A stretch of DNA of 64,000 bases from Thiothrix fructosivorans (GTDB lineage: Bacteria > Pseudomonadota > Gammaproteobacteria > Thiotrichales > Thiotrichaceae), in the NCBI RefSeq assembly GCF_017349355.1, contig NZ_JAFMPM010000006.1, positions 124,001 through 188,000 of the forward strand, read 5' to 3'. Position 1 is the first letter of the stretch. Every line of letters begins with the position of its first letter. The notes beneath the pieces were generated by a model. The model did no database searches. It worked only from the letters and a program-made list of their open reading frames with translations, and was not told the DNA's origin. The position numbers were made by a program, and so were the translations under genes. Positions 34,878-44,856 of this stretch are shown piece after piece.

Positions 34878-35822
34878 TTAAGGCTGGCAACCATCCGAAC
34901 CGCACAAATCGTTACCTTTTTGGTCACTGCTGTCCAGTGCTACCCGCCGATCTTCTTCGGCTTTTTTCAGGTGTAACTCAACTGCCGCATTGTGACGCAA
35001 TTCGATAATATCCTTACGCTCTTCCCAACGTTTTTCGAGCACATTCTCGTGCGTTGGAATGGTTTGCTCATCAAACAACACCTGACGTAACAAGCGGAAC
35101 GCAAATTTTTGCAAGATAACATCATCTTGGAAAGCCGCACGGTCAGCATCACTCACGATGTACACTTTGGCAAACGCGGGGCTTTCTACAAAGCGGCGGA
35201 AACGGTCAATGTCGAAACTTGCCATAAAATACAACTGGAAGCTGAGCGGATCAGGCTTACCGATCGCAGGGCCTGCTGATTTCTTTTTCAGCATCAACTG
35301 CATCCATTCGCGGTTGATTTCGTCGTATTCCGGCACGCCTTGTTGCTGGCGGTAATCGCGCACGGTGATCACCTGTTCGCTGTTCCAGCCTTGGCAATGT
35401 GCTTCCTTGTTACGGAAATAGTATTGCACATCATCAGATGAACCTTGCGCACGGTGCGATAGCAGCCCCAAGCCATAATAACGGCAAGCGGCAGGGCGAT
35501 CTTCATACACGCTGCAACCTTCCTCACGCACGAACAAGCAGGTTTTGTTGTCGTCGGTACGCAATTTGATGCCGGGAGTGCCGTGACCATCCGTCTCAAA
35601 CGGCACGGTATGCTTGTCGAGGAATTCGCTTGAAGTCATGCCCAAGCGTTTTTTCAGGCGCAGGATGTCATACGGTGCGAGGGTTACATCCGCAGCCTTA
35701 CAGCAAATATTGAAACAGGAAACACCAGGGTGGCAGTTAAACTGGATAGTGGTGTCATCCGTCAGCAGTTCAGGAATGAGGGAGCTTTGGAATTCCTCAG
35801 GAATGTCGAGTTTTTCAGCCAT
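34878..35822 (-). CDS. YkgJ-family cysteine cluster protein
   Basis: A 314-residue protein whose N-terminal half holds the YkgJ cluster (FNCHPGVSCFNICCKAADV, LFVREEGCSVYEDRPAACRY), thought to chelate Zn or an Fe-S cluster. The C-terminal part is a helical extension ending in a charged tail with DLCGSDGCQP. No function has been established for the family. The gene stands alone; its ribosome site is weak. Confidence 0.8.
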   Translation of the reverse strand: MAEKLDIPEEFQSSLIPELLTDDTTIQFNCHPGVSCFNICCKAADVTLAPYDILRLKKRLGMTSSEFLDKHTVPFETDGHGTPGIKLRTDDNKTCLFVREEGCSVYEDRPAACRYYGLGLLSHRAQGSSDDVQYYFRNKEAHCQGWNSEQVITVRDYRQQQGVPEYDEINREWMQLMLKKKSAGPAIGKPDPLSFQLYFMASFDIDRFRRFVESPAFAKVYIVSDADRAAFQDDVILQKFAFRLLRQVLFDEQTIPTHENVLEKRWEERKDIIELRHNAAVELHLKKAEEDRRVALDSSDQKGNDLCGSDGCQP

Positions 35823-35872
35823 GATCTTTAGTTACCGGGGTATGTACTGTATGAAACGATCAGTATAAAAAG

Positions 35873-35901
35873 AACGCCCCTGTTGTGCAAACAGGGGCGT
35901 T
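35873..35901 (-). terminator. Terminator of pfp
   Basis: A 12-bp stem (AACGCCCCTGTT and its complement) lies 20 bp beyond the pfp stop on the minus strand and is followed on that strand by CTTTTTATA. Confidence 0.9.
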
Positions 35902-35921
35902 ACTTGTGGGGAAGTTAAGGT

Positions 35922-37181
35922 TTACAGCTCGAACGCTGGCAGCTTTTTATCCAACAATTCGTGCTTCAACGTCACGTATTTCGGCATACCGTTCTCGTAT
36001 GGCGGATAGTCTTCGCCTTCGATCAACGGTTGCAGGTATTCGCGGCAAGCGTCGGTAATGCCGTAGCCGTCTTCAGAAATGTATTCCATCGGCATCATTT
36101 TTTCGACGTTGGCAATGTCTTTCAACTCGCCTGAACCAATGTGCCAAGTGTATGGATTATTGGAGTCACGGATAACCGCTGGCATGACAGAGTTTTTGCC
36201 TTCCAACGCCAACTCAACCGCAGCCTTGCCCAATGCGTAAGCTTGCTCAACGTCAGACTTGGACGCCAGATGACGCGCCGCACGTTGCAGGTAGTCTGCC
36301 ACCGCCCAGTGGAATTTGTAACCCAGCGCATCTTTGATCATATTAGCAACAACCGGAGCAGCACCGCCCAATTGCGCATGACCGAACGAGTCACGAGTGC
36401 CCTGCTCTGCCAAGAACGTACCGTCTGGGTAATGGCAACCTTCGGACACCACGATGCTGCAATAGCCGTACTGTTTTACTTTCGCATCGACTGTCGCGAG
36501 GAATTTTTCTTGGTTGAATTCAACTTCAGGGAACAGGATAACGACTGGAATATCGTTGTTTGCGTCCGTAGCCAAACCACCTGCTGCTGCAATCCAGCCC
36601 GCGTGACGACCCATGACTTCCAGCACGAAAATCTTGGTGGAGGTGGCACACATGGAAGCCACGTCGTAGCTCGCTTCACGCGTAGACACCGCGATGTACT
36701 TAGCAACCGAACCAAAACCAGGGCAGTTGTCAGTAACAGGTAAATCGTTATCCACAGTTTTGGGGACGTGAATGGCTTGAATCGGGAAGCCCATTGAATC
36801 CGCTAACTGGGAAACTTTCAAGCAAGTATCTGCCGAGTCACCGCCACCGTTGTAGAAGAAGTAGCCGATGTTATGCGCCTTGAATACTTCAATCAGGCGG
36901 TCATATTCGCGCTTGTTCTTTTCCAGACTCTTCATTTTGTAGCGGCAAGAACCGAATGCACCCGATGGGGTGTGACGCAATGCCGCAACATCCGCATCAG
37001 AAACCTTGCTGGTATCAATCAGGTTTTCCAGCAATGCGCCGATAATGCCGTTTTGACCCGCGTAGACAGTACCGATCTTGTCGCTGTGTTGGCGGGCGGT
37101 TTCAATCACGCCGCAGGCTGAAGCGTTGATGACGGCGGTAACACCACCGGATTGTGCGTAAAAAGCATTCTTAACGGTCAT
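35922..37181 (-). CDS. pfp: Pyrophosphate-dependent 6-phosphofructokinase
   Basis: A 419-residue phosphofructokinase. The motif PKTVDNDLP (Lys instead of the Gly seen in ATP enzymes) and GGGDSADTC in the donor pocket indicate use of pyrophosphate rather than ATP. The reaction is reversible, so it can replace both phosphofructokinase and fructose bisphosphatase. Related enzymes in methanotrophs and sulfur oxidizers also act on sedoheptulose phosphate in the Calvin cycle. ATG 37181 has GAGGAG 8 nt upstream. It shares the window with prk. Confidence 0.9.
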   Translation of the reverse strand: MTVKNAFYAQSGGVTAVINASACGVIETARQHSDKIGTVYAGQNGIIGALLENLIDTSKVSDADVAALRHTPSGAFGSCRYKMKSLEKNKREYDRLIEVFKAHNIGYFFYNGGGDSADTCLKVSQLADSMGFPIQAIHVPKTVDNDLPVTDNCPGFGSVAKYIAVSTREASYDVASMCATSTKIFVLEVMGRHAGWIAAAGGLATDANNDIPVVILFPEVEFNQEKFLATVDAKVKQYGYCSIVVSEGCHYPDGTFLAEQGTRDSFGHAQLGGAAPVVANMIKDALGYKFHWAVADYLQRAARHLASKSDVEQAYALGKAAVELALEGKNSVMPAVIRDSNNPYTWHIGSGELKDIANVEKMMPMEYISEDGYGITDACREYLQPLIEGEDYPPYENGMPKYVTLKHELLDKKLPAFEL

Positions 37182-37234
37182 AACACAAACTCCTCTATGC
37201 AATCTCTCAAACTAACGTGTGGGTATCTCTAATT

Positions 37235-37591
37235 TCATGACGCTTTGGGAAAATTCTGTTGGCGCTCGCTCTCGTGGTCGGCCTGCAAACGCAGCAGGAA
37301 GAGCACGCAGTCGCCTAAGTCGGTGTATTCCTCAATGCCGGTGTTGAATTGTTCTTTGGCAGAGTAGAAAAATTGGGAGCGGTAGCGGTTATCGCCAGTC
37401 TTGGCAACGAGGAAGGTACAGCCTTCATGTTCCCAATACAGCGCGGGACAAGGGGTAACTTCCCGATCGCCTTTGGAAAGTCGTAATTCGACTTCCACTT
37501 CTTCCGCCACCACGCCGCCGTTGCGCCAGCGCTCATTAATGCTTTGCTGGATAATGGATTTTTCGAGGTCGGTCAAATCAGGAATAGCCAT
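37235..37591 (-). CDS. Hypothetical cytoplasmic protein
   Basis: A 118-residue acidic protein (MAIPDLTDLEKSIIQQSINE) without signal or membrane segments. The pattern TPCPALYWEHEGCTFLVAKT followed by YRSQFFYSAKEQFNTGIEEY recurs in sulfur-oxidizing gammaproteobacteria as far as I can tell, but I know no function. It lies between the SlyD-like gene and pfp on the same strand. ATG 37591 is preferred over a TTG one codon earlier. Confidence 0.6.
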   Translation of the reverse strand: MAIPDLTDLEKSIIQQSINERWRNGGVVAEEVEVELRLSKGDREVTPCPALYWEHEGCTFLVAKTGDNRYRSQFFYSAKEQFNTGIEEYTDLGDCVLFLLRLQADHESERQQNFPKAS

Positions 37592-37609
37592 CAAATGCTG
37601 CCTCTATCA

Positions 37610-38122
37610 TCAGTGAATGGTGGGGTTACTAAATTCAGTGGGTGCGCCGGATTCAATACCGTGCAATAACTCATCCTTGCTGGCATCACGGATCGCGATA
37701 ACTTTGACGTGGAAGGTCATGGTTTGCCCAGCAAACGGGTGATTACCATCCAAGGTCACGGACTCCTCGGTGACACTGGTCACTCGGAAGGTTTTGATCT
37801 CGCCATTTTCGGCTTGAAATTGTGCTTCCGCACCGATTTTGCGGTAAGGTGGTGGCACATGCTCAATGTCTTGCACCAGAATCAGGTCAGCATCGGCTTC
37901 ACCCCATGCGCCATCAACGGCTGGAACATCAACGGACACTTCATCACCCACGCGACAACCCACCAAGGCTTTTTCCACCACGTCATACAAGCGGTTATGG
38001 CGCATGAATACCATGCTTAAGGGTAAATCCACTTGCTCCATAATCTCACCATGACGGTCAGCAATGCGGTAAGTGAACTGGACTACCTTGCCAGCAGCCA
38101 CTTTTTCGGGAGATGCAGTCAT
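37610..38122 (-). CDS. SlyD-like FKBP peptidyl-prolyl isomerase
   Basis: A 170-residue cytoplasmic FKBP of the SlyD/FkpB architecture: an FKBP half (VVQFTYRIADRHGEIMEQVD, VEKALVGCRVGDEV) with an inserted IF chaperone flap (IGAEAQFQAENGEIKTFRVT, DGNHPFAGQTMTFHVKVIAI). The C-terminus lacks the His/Cys-rich metal tail of E. coli SlyD. It probably acts as a folding helper. AGGAG lies 6 nt before the ATG. It lies downstream of adk and the repeat arm. Confidence 0.88.
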   Translation of the reverse strand: MTASPEKVAAGKVVQFTYRIADRHGEIMEQVDLPLSMVFMRHNRLYDVVEKALVGCRVGDEVSVDVPAVDGAWGEADADLILVQDIEHVPPPYRKIGAEAQFQAENGEIKTFRVTSVTEESVTLDGNHPFAGQTMTFHVKVIAIRDASKDELLHGIESGAPTEFSNPTIH

Positions 38123-38137
38123 TGTTGCTCCTAAAAT

Positions 38138-38181
38138 CTTGCTCCCTTCACCCCTTGCGGGGGAAGGGCTGGGGATGGGGG
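38138..38181. repeat. Repeat arm related to the polA insert
   Basis: GCTCCCTTCACCCCTTGCGG continuing with GGGAAGGGCTGGGGATGGGG. It matches the arms of the element inside polA and forms its own hairpin (CCCTTCACCCC / GGGGGAAGGG). It sits just past the adk stop codon. Confidence 0.7.
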
Positions 38182-38185
38182 TCTT

Positions 38186-38926
<741 letters not shown>

Positions 38927-38953
38927 TTAGAGCTGTAGTCAAGCAACCCCTTC

Positions 38954-40981
38954 TTAGTGGGCAGCAGGTTTAAACAGCTTAGACTTATCAACCAAGTCCT
39001 TGTGAGCGCGTTTGAACACAGTCCAAGTTTTGGTTTCTTTGTCGTAAACAGAGTTTACGAAGCAGTGCCAGTTTTCTTCGTCTACCAGGTTGTAGTCCAT
39101 ACGGTAGTAGAAACCAGGGTAACGGCTTTCCTTACGGAATTGGATGTGCTTCATGTGCGCTTCCGCCGTCAGGATACGGTGATAGTTTTCCCATGCGCGG
39201 AGCAATTCGTGCAGGTCTTTTGCACGCATTTTCATCGCATCTTCTTTCAACATACCCAGCTTTTCTTCCGCTACTGCCAACATGTGACCGTTGGTAGTGT
39301 AGTAAGTCGCAACACCTGCAACATACTCGTCCATGATTTTCTGGAGACGGAACTGCAACATACGTGGAGTGATGTAGTGTGGGTTTACATCAATCGCAGT
39401 GGTGTAGTCTTTGTGTTCCAGGAAAGTACGAACTGGACGGTAGATTTCTTCAACCAGTGCTTCAACAGAAGTATCCAGTGTAGGAACCCAGTCTTTGTTG
39501 TCCATGACGAACTTAACCATAGACTGTGCACACATACGGCCTTCAGTGTGTGAACCAGAAGAGAACTTGTGACCAGAAGCACCAACACCATCACCCGCTG
39601 TGAACAGACCACGGACAGTAGTCATGGAGCGATAGCCCCAGTTCCAGCCTTGTGGCAGGTGAGCAGGGATCAGAGCTGCGTCTGGATGTTCTTCAGTAGT
39701 CGGTGCACCAACGTCATCTGGACCAGAAGCCCAGATACCGCAGCAGCCTGAGTGTGAACCCAGCAGGTACGGTTCGGTAGGCATCAGTTCGGAGTTTTTC
39801 TTTTCTGGTTCGATGTTTTCACCAACCCAGATACCGCACTGACCGATACACATGTCAAGGAAGTCTTCCCACGCTTCTGCTTCCAAGTGCTTTACTTCAC
39901 GAGGAGACAGTGTTTCACGCAGTTTTGCCAAAGCGGTAACGGTATCCATATAGATTGGACCGCGACCTTCTTTCATTTCCTTGAGCATCAAGTGGTTACG
40001 CAAGCAAGATGCTGGAACCGCTGCTTGACCATACGGAGGATAGTCGTTCAGCAATTCTTTGTTCTTGGTCATGTAGACTTCGCCATAGGCGTTAGTCGCT
40101 TGAGCTTTGAACAGCAGGAACCATGCGCCAACCGGACCGTAGCCGTCTTTGAAACGTGCTGGAACGAAACGGTTTTCCATCATGGTCAGTTCTGCACCGG
40201 CTTCAGCAGCCATGGTGTAGGTGGAACCTGCGTTCCAAACTGGATACCATGCACGGCCTTGGCCTTCACCAACGGAACGTGGACGGAAGATGTTTACGCA
40301 ACCACCAGCTACCAGCAGGCAAGCCTTGAATTTGTAAACGTATACTTTGTCTTCACGAGTAGAGAAGCCAACAGCACCCGCAACGCGGTTTTTGTCGTTA
40401 GCATCATTGACCAGCTTAACGATGAAAACACGTTCCTGAATGTTGTCAGAACCCAGTGCTTTCTTAGCCGCTTCAGCAACGATCCATTTGTAGGATTCGC
40501 CGTTGATCATGATCTGCCATTTACCGGAACGGACTGGATCGCCGCCGTCTTTCAACAGCTTGCCGCCTTCTTTCGGCCAAGTAGCACCGTCAAAACGTTC
40601 GCCGTTAACGGTTTTCCAGATTGGGAGACCCCATTCTTCAAACAAATGCACGGAATCGTCAACGTTACGGCCTAAGTCGTAAGCCAAGTCGTCACGGGTG
40701 ATACCCATCAGGTCGTTAGAGACCATGCGAGCGTAGTCCGCTGGGTCTTGGTTTGGACCGATGTAAGTGTTGATTGCAGACAAACCTTGTGCAACTGCGC
40801 CGGAACGATCCATTGCTGCTTTGTCAACCAACTTAACGGTGATGTCAACGCCAGCTTCTTTCGCTGCGCCGATCCACGGCATGATTTCATACGCCGCGCC
40901 ACACGCAGCCATACCGCCACCGATGATCAGGATGTCCACTTCTTCTTGGACAACTTCTGGATTACCAAATGTACCTGCCAT
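38954..40981 (-). CDS. aprA: Adenylylsulfate reductase alpha subunit
   Basis: A 675-residue FAD subunit of dissimilatory APS reductase, running in the oxidative direction in sulfur oxidizers (sulfite plus AMP to APS). The FAD region is DILIIGGGMAACGAAYE. Further conserved blocks are MDRSGAVAQGLSAINTYIGP, VAGGCVNIFRPRS and GDGVGASGHKFSSGSHTEGR. GAGGA lies 8 nt before ATG. It is co-transcribed after aprB, with a strong terminator behind it. Codon choice is more uniform than in the neighbours, as expected for a highly expressed gene. Confidence 0.97.
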   Translation of the reverse strand: MAGTFGNPEVVQEEVDILIIGGGMAACGAAYEIMPWIGAAKEAGVDITVKLVDKAAMDRSGAVAQGLSAINTYIGPNQDPADYARMVSNDLMGITRDDLAYDLGRNVDDSVHLFEEWGLPIWKTVNGERFDGATWPKEGGKLLKDGGDPVRSGKWQIMINGESYKWIVAEAAKKALGSDNIQERVFIVKLVNDANDKNRVAGAVGFSTREDKVYVYKFKACLLVAGGCVNIFRPRSVGEGQGRAWYPVWNAGSTYTMAAEAGAELTMMENRFVPARFKDGYGPVGAWFLLFKAQATNAYGEVYMTKNKELLNDYPPYGQAAVPASCLRNHLMLKEMKEGRGPIYMDTVTALAKLRETLSPREVKHLEAEAWEDFLDMCIGQCGIWVGENIEPEKKNSELMPTEPYLLGSHSGCCGIWASGPDDVGAPTTEEHPDAALIPAHLPQGWNWGYRSMTTVRGLFTAGDGVGASGHKFSSGSHTEGRMCAQSMVKFVMDNKDWVPTLDTSVEALVEEIYRPVRTFLEHKDYTTAIDVNPHYITPRMLQFRLQKIMDEYVAGVATYYTTNGHMLAVAEEKLGMLKEDAMKMRAKDLHELLRAWENYHRILTAEAHMKHIQFRKESRYPGFYYRMDYNLVDEENWHCFVNSVYDKETKTWTVFKRAHKDLVDKSKLFKPAAH

Positions 40982-41035
40982 TTGTGTTTCCTCAATGCTT
41001 AAATGTTAATAACGAAGCGTGTCTTGTGTTACAAA

Positions 41036-41506
41036 TCACTTGCAGATCAGTTCAGCCGGGTTGCCAGCGCGGTAGCCGCCCATGACATCACGAGTCAACA
41101 GTGCTTTACCCAGATTAGCCAGATCCGCTTTAGGCTTGCCGCCGTAGCAGTCGATAGAGCCTTCTGGGGTAGTACGGATTGGGAATTTGAAACGCTTCAT
41201 TACGCCGTTACGGAATTTGATAGACCACATAATGGAGTCTTGACCGCGCAAAGGCTGTACAGAACCACCGAGTGGTACCACGTCAGCATAGTGACGTGCT
41301 TCGATTGCGTTGGAAGGGCAGATTTTAACGCAGGAATAGCATTCCCAGCATTGATCCGGCTCTTGGTTATACGCTTTCATCGCGTGACCTGTGGCAGAAC
41401 CATCAACGTCCAGCTTCATCAGGTTGTGTGGGCAGATGTACATGCAAGCGGTGCGGTCGCCGCCCTTGCAGCCATCACATTTGTCAGTACGTACAAACGT
41501 AGGCAT
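41036..41506 (-). CDS. aprB: Adenylylsulfate reductase beta subunit
   Basis: A 156-residue ferredoxin-like subunit with two [4Fe-4S] clusters: CDGCKGGDRTACMYICP and CWECYSCVKICPSNA. These pass electrons between the FAD of AprA and the membrane complex. The C-terminal tail wraps around AprA in known structures. It lies 54 bp upstream of aprA and about 160 bp downstream of sat on the same strand. GGAG sits 8 nt before ATG. Confidence 0.97.
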   Translation of the reverse strand: MPTFVRTDKCDGCKGGDRTACMYICPHNLMKLDVDGSATGHAMKAYNQEPDQCWECYSCVKICPSNAIEARHYADVVPLGGSVQPLRGQDSIMWSIKFRNGVMKRFKFPIRTTPEGSIDCYGGKPKADLANLGKALLTRDVMGGYRAGNPAELICK

Positions 41507-41664
41507 TGTGTAACTCCTTCAAATTAATTGTATTGCTACATACGGTCACAGAACTCAACCAGTGAAGCCTGTGCCCTTTCCTCAAAGCTCAGACTGCACC
41601 AGAGATACTTTTCCAGGCGGCTTATTGTGCCGAATGCCCAGAGATTTTCATTTCGACTTTAATC

Positions 41665-42858
41665 TTAGCCGTTTTCACTTTGATAATAATCGATCAGGAT
41701 CTGAGCCACTTCAGGACGAGAAAACTCCTTTGGTGGTGCAATGCCCTGACCAAGCATTTCACGAACTTTGGTACCAGAAAGAAGTACAAAATCTTCCTTC
41801 TTATGATCCGGTGCCTCGCACATCATCACAACCTTATCCAGCTTCTTGGAGTAAGCCGTGTGGTCTGCGCGGAAGATTTCGATTTTAAGCGCATCCTTAG
41901 GCACTTCATTATCGAAAATTTCCTGAGCATCAAATGCACCGTAATGATCGCCAACACCCGCATGGTCACGACCAATAATGAAATGCGTCGCCCCCATGTT
42001 TTGGCGGAATACGGCATGTAATACCGCTTCTTTTGGTCCTGCGTACAACATGTCGAAACCGTAACCCGTTACCATCGCGCTGTTCGGCGGGAAATACAGC
42101 TCAACCATCTTGCGGATGGCGGCATCACGTACCGGAGCGGGGATGTCACCCTTCTTCAGCTTGCCCAGTAACATGTGGATGACCAAGCCATCACAGCCGA
42201 GACGATCCATAGCCATGTGGCACAGTTCTTCGTGCGCCAGGTGCATCGGATTACGGGTCTGGAAGGCAACAACCTTCTTCCAGCCGCGCTCGGTAATTTC
42301 GTTGCGAATTTCAACAGCAGTACGGAAAGTATCTGGAAATTCGCCTTGGAAGTAGGAGAAGTTCAGGACTTTGATCGGCCCTGACAGGCAAAACTTGCCT
42401 TGGGAATTGAACGTATCCGCACCGATATGCGCTTCACCTTCAGCAGGACGATAAATCTGCTGGGTCATGGTAGCCATGTCTTCAGCGCTGAATTCTTCAA
42501 CAGCTTCGACATCCATGACCGCAAGTACCGGATGCCCTTCGACGTTGGGGTCTCTCAAGGCAATGCGATCACCCGCTTTGAGACTGCCAGCATCTTCAAC
42601 CAGGTTCAGCACTGGCGTTGGCCAAAACAAGCCAGAGGTGGTGTGCATAGTTGCAGCGACTGACAGCGCATCTGCCTTGTTCATGTAGCCAGTCAGCGGG
42701 TTGAAGTAGCCACCGCCGAGCATCACAGCATTCGCTGCTGTCGCCGAGCTGACGACGATTGAAGCAAGACCTTCTGCTTCTTTCTGCAGCGCTTCGTTTT
42801 CAGCACTGTCATATACGAATAATGGATTCAGTTCCTCAGAACCATGAGGCTTGATCAT
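41665..42858 (-). CDS. sat: ATP sulfurylase (dissimilatory type)
   Basis: A 397-residue homo-oligomeric ATP sulfurylase that converts APS and pyrophosphate to ATP and sulfate, the substrate-level phosphorylation step of sulfite oxidation. The nucleotide-binding block FQTRNPMHLAHEELC, the second motif IGRDHAGVGDHYG and the C-terminal SGTKVREML are present. GGGAG is 7 nt upstream. As first gene of the sat-aprB-aprA row it probably carries the main promoter in the AT-rich gap upstream. Confidence 0.96.
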   Translation of the reverse strand: MIKPHGSEELNPLFVYDSAENEALQKEAEGLASIVVSSATAANAVMLGGGYFNPLTGYMNKADALSVAATMHTTSGLFWPTPVLNLVEDAGSLKAGDRIALRDPNVEGHPVLAVMDVEAVEEFSAEDMATMTQQIYRPAEGEAHIGADTFNSQGKFCLSGPIKVLNFSYFQGEFPDTFRTAVEIRNEITERGWKKVVAFQTRNPMHLAHEELCHMAMDRLGCDGLVIHMLLGKLKKGDIPAPVRDAAIRKMVELYFPPNSAMVTGYGFDMLYAGPKEAVLHAVFRQNMGATHFIIGRDHAGVGDHYGAFDAQEIFDNEVPKDALKIEIFRADHTAYSKKLDKVVMMCEAPDHKKEDFVLLSGTKVREMLGQGIAPPKEFSRPEVAQILIDYYQSENG

Positions 42859-43163
42859 GCCAATCTCCCGTAAGTGTGGTACTCGCCAAATCTTGTGTAG
42901 ATTTTCAAGTGACCAACACCAACTCTATATGCCATAGAAAAATTTCATTAGCCACTTGCTTGAAATTTTGAACCACGCACACTTTATACACTTTTAGTGC
43001 ACAAACCAAAGAGTTTGTTTCTTCTGTATCATAAGCAAATTGTATTAAAAGCACCCATAAATGCTTATATTTAAAGTATATTATAATATTTTTATATACA
43101 AATACTGAAAATTACAATTAGTTGATTTTATTACTAGGTTATTCGTAATTACCTGAATATCCT
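42859..43163. other. AT-rich promoter region upstream of sat
   Basis: A 305-bp gap between sat and the MBL gene, both on the minus strand. It is strongly AT-rich at 43040-43130, with an imperfect AT palindrome near 43078-43092. On the minus strand TATAAA at about 42981-42986 could be a -10 box for sat. No coding frame was seen. Confidence 0.4.
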
Positions 43164-44123
43164 TCAAGTTTTGACTTTGGCAAGACGGTGCAACCACACA
43201 TCTAAGCCTTGCGCATTCAAGGTGGCATCTACCTCCAACAATTGACGCATATCCCCTTCGGGAAGGTTAACCCCACGTCTGCCTATCTCTTCAAGCCAGA
43301 GGCAAAACACCTGTTCTTTTAGGGTTTCAACGCGCCCTTTTGGTGCATTGAGCTGTTCTAACGCCAAAGCACTTAACGCATCAATGCTTGCACGCAATTT
43401 AGGCAATAAACCTTGCACATCCGTCACCCGCCCATAGTGGGTGAGCAACATCGCACTCGGTTGCAAAGCTGCCAATTTATCCAGACTCTGGTGCCATTCT
43501 TGCGGGGAAAAAGCCACGGGCGTGGTTGGCGCAAACATCCAAGCTCCCTGCGCTGTCACAAACTCACGGTAGGCAATGCCGAAGGTATCACCCGTGAAGC
43601 AAGCGCGACTCTGCGCATCGAAAATGCAGCCATGATGATTCGCGTGTCCCGGCGTATCGTAAAACGTTAGGGTGCGTCCGTTCAAATCAATCACGTAACC
43701 ATCGCTAGCAGCCACCACCCGTTCAGCGGAGATGGCGACCAATTTACCGTAATCCTTCGCAAAGCCTGCCTCACCGTACACAGCCGTAGCACCCGCCTGC
43801 AAACGTGAAGGATCAATCATGTGTGGTGCGCCTTTGGGATGCACGATCAGCGTGGCATTCGAGCAACGCGCCATCAACTCACCTGCCCCGCCCGCGTGAT
43901 CCAAATGCACATGGGTCGGCATCACATAACGCACATTGTCAGCACTCAAGCCCAAATCCGCCAATACTTCCATCAGCAATGGCACAGTGTGGTAAGTGCC
44001 AGTATCCACGAATGCCACCGCATCGCCTTCGCGCACCAAATAACACGCCGCCAATTGCGGGCGGTATAAATCCGTGTCGATGCAATAAATGCCATTGCCT
44101 AAATCTTCGTAACGTGCCGCCAT
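43164..44123 (-). CDS. MBL-fold metallo-hydrolase
   Basis: A 319-residue metallo-beta-lactamase-fold protein with the metal motif THVHLDHAGG near residue 70 and later metal histidines in TPGHANHHGCIF and the GDT of ACFTGDTFG. The C-terminal part is a helical extension. Possible roles are thioester or lactone hydrolysis; sequence does not decide. ATG 44123 has GGAGGA 7 nt upstream. It is divergent from the redoxin gene. Confidence 0.85.
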   Translation of the reverse strand: MAARYEDLGNGIYCIDTDLYRPQLAACYLVREGDAVAFVDTGTYHTVPLLMEVLADLGLSADNVRYVMPTHVHLDHAGGAGELMARCSNATLIVHPKGAPHMIDPSRLQAGATAVYGEAGFAKDYGKLVAISAERVVAASDGYVIDLNGRTLTFYDTPGHANHHGCIFDAQSRACFTGDTFGIAYREFVTAQGAWMFAPTTPVAFSPQEWHQSLDKLAALQPSAMLLTHYGRVTDVQGLLPKLRASIDALSALALEQLNAPKGRVETLKEQVFCLWLEEIGRRGVNLPEGDMRQLLEVDATLNAQGLDVWLHRLAKVKT

Positions 44124-44258
44124 TGCTGATTCCTCCACCCATAACTATTGCAGTGCAGCACAGTATAAACAGAAAACGCGGGAATTTGTCACCCACCCCC
44201 ACAATTTGCGTATAATCAACGCCTCTTACCCATCACAGTCAGACTTAAGGAGGCGGCT

Positions 44259-44840
44259 ATGGCACGCACCCCATCCACCATGCTGGAACTTAGCACTCAA
44301 GCCCCCGATTTCACCCTACTAGAACCCGCCACTGGGCATGTCGTTTCACGGCAAGATTTTGCTGGCAAACCCTTATTGGTCGCCTTCATTTGCAACCATT
44401 GCCCGTATGTCATCCTCATCCGCGAAGTTTTTGCGCAACTCGCCAAGGATTATCAGGAGCGCGGGGTTGCCATCGTCGCCATTAATGCCAACGATGTCGC
44501 CAACTATCCCGACGATAGCCCAGAAAAAATGATCGAGGAAGTGCAAACACACGGTTATACCTTTCCTTACTTATACGACGAAACCCAAGCCGCCGCCAAA
44601 GCCTACCAAGCCGCTTGCACCCCCGATTTATTCTTGTTTGACCACGAGCACAAGCTGTTTTATCGCGGGCAATTCGACGATGCTCGCCCACGCAGCGACA
44701 TACCCGTGACCGGCAATGATTTACGCCATGCGCTGGATCGCCTGCTCGACAATATGTACCCACCGGATGAACAAAAGGCTTCACTGGGTTGCAATATCAA
44801 ATGGAAAGCTGGCAATGAGCCAGATTATTACGGAAATTGA
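44259..44840 (+). CDS. Thioredoxin-fold redoxin
   Basis: A 193-residue thioredoxin-family protein of the AhpC/TSA-like group: MLELSTQAPDFTLLEP, LVAFICNHCPYVILI with a CxxC (CNHC) redox pair near residue 48, and CTPDLFLFDHEHKLFYRGQF. No signal peptide, so cytoplasmic. It probably reduces peroxides or disulfides. AGGAGG is upstream of the ATG. It is followed 16 bp later by trhP and may be co-transcribed. Confidence 0.85.
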   Translation: MARTPSTMLELSTQAPDFTLLEPATGHVVSRQDFAGKPLLVAFICNHCPYVILIREVFAQLAKDYQERGVAIVAINANDVANYPDDSPEKMIEEVQTHGYTFPYLYDETQAAAKAYQAACTPDLFLFDHEHKLFYRGQFDDARPRSDIPVTGNDLRHALDRLLDNMYPPDEQKASLGCNIKWKAGNEPDYYGN

Positions 44841-44856
44841 GGAAGTTTAAATACCC

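Noticed and set aside
43164-44123. Persulfide dioxygenase (ETHE1-type) for the MBL protein
   Set aside because: It is longer than ETHE1, and the conserved ETHE1 region after the metal motif is not evident; only the MBL fold is supported.
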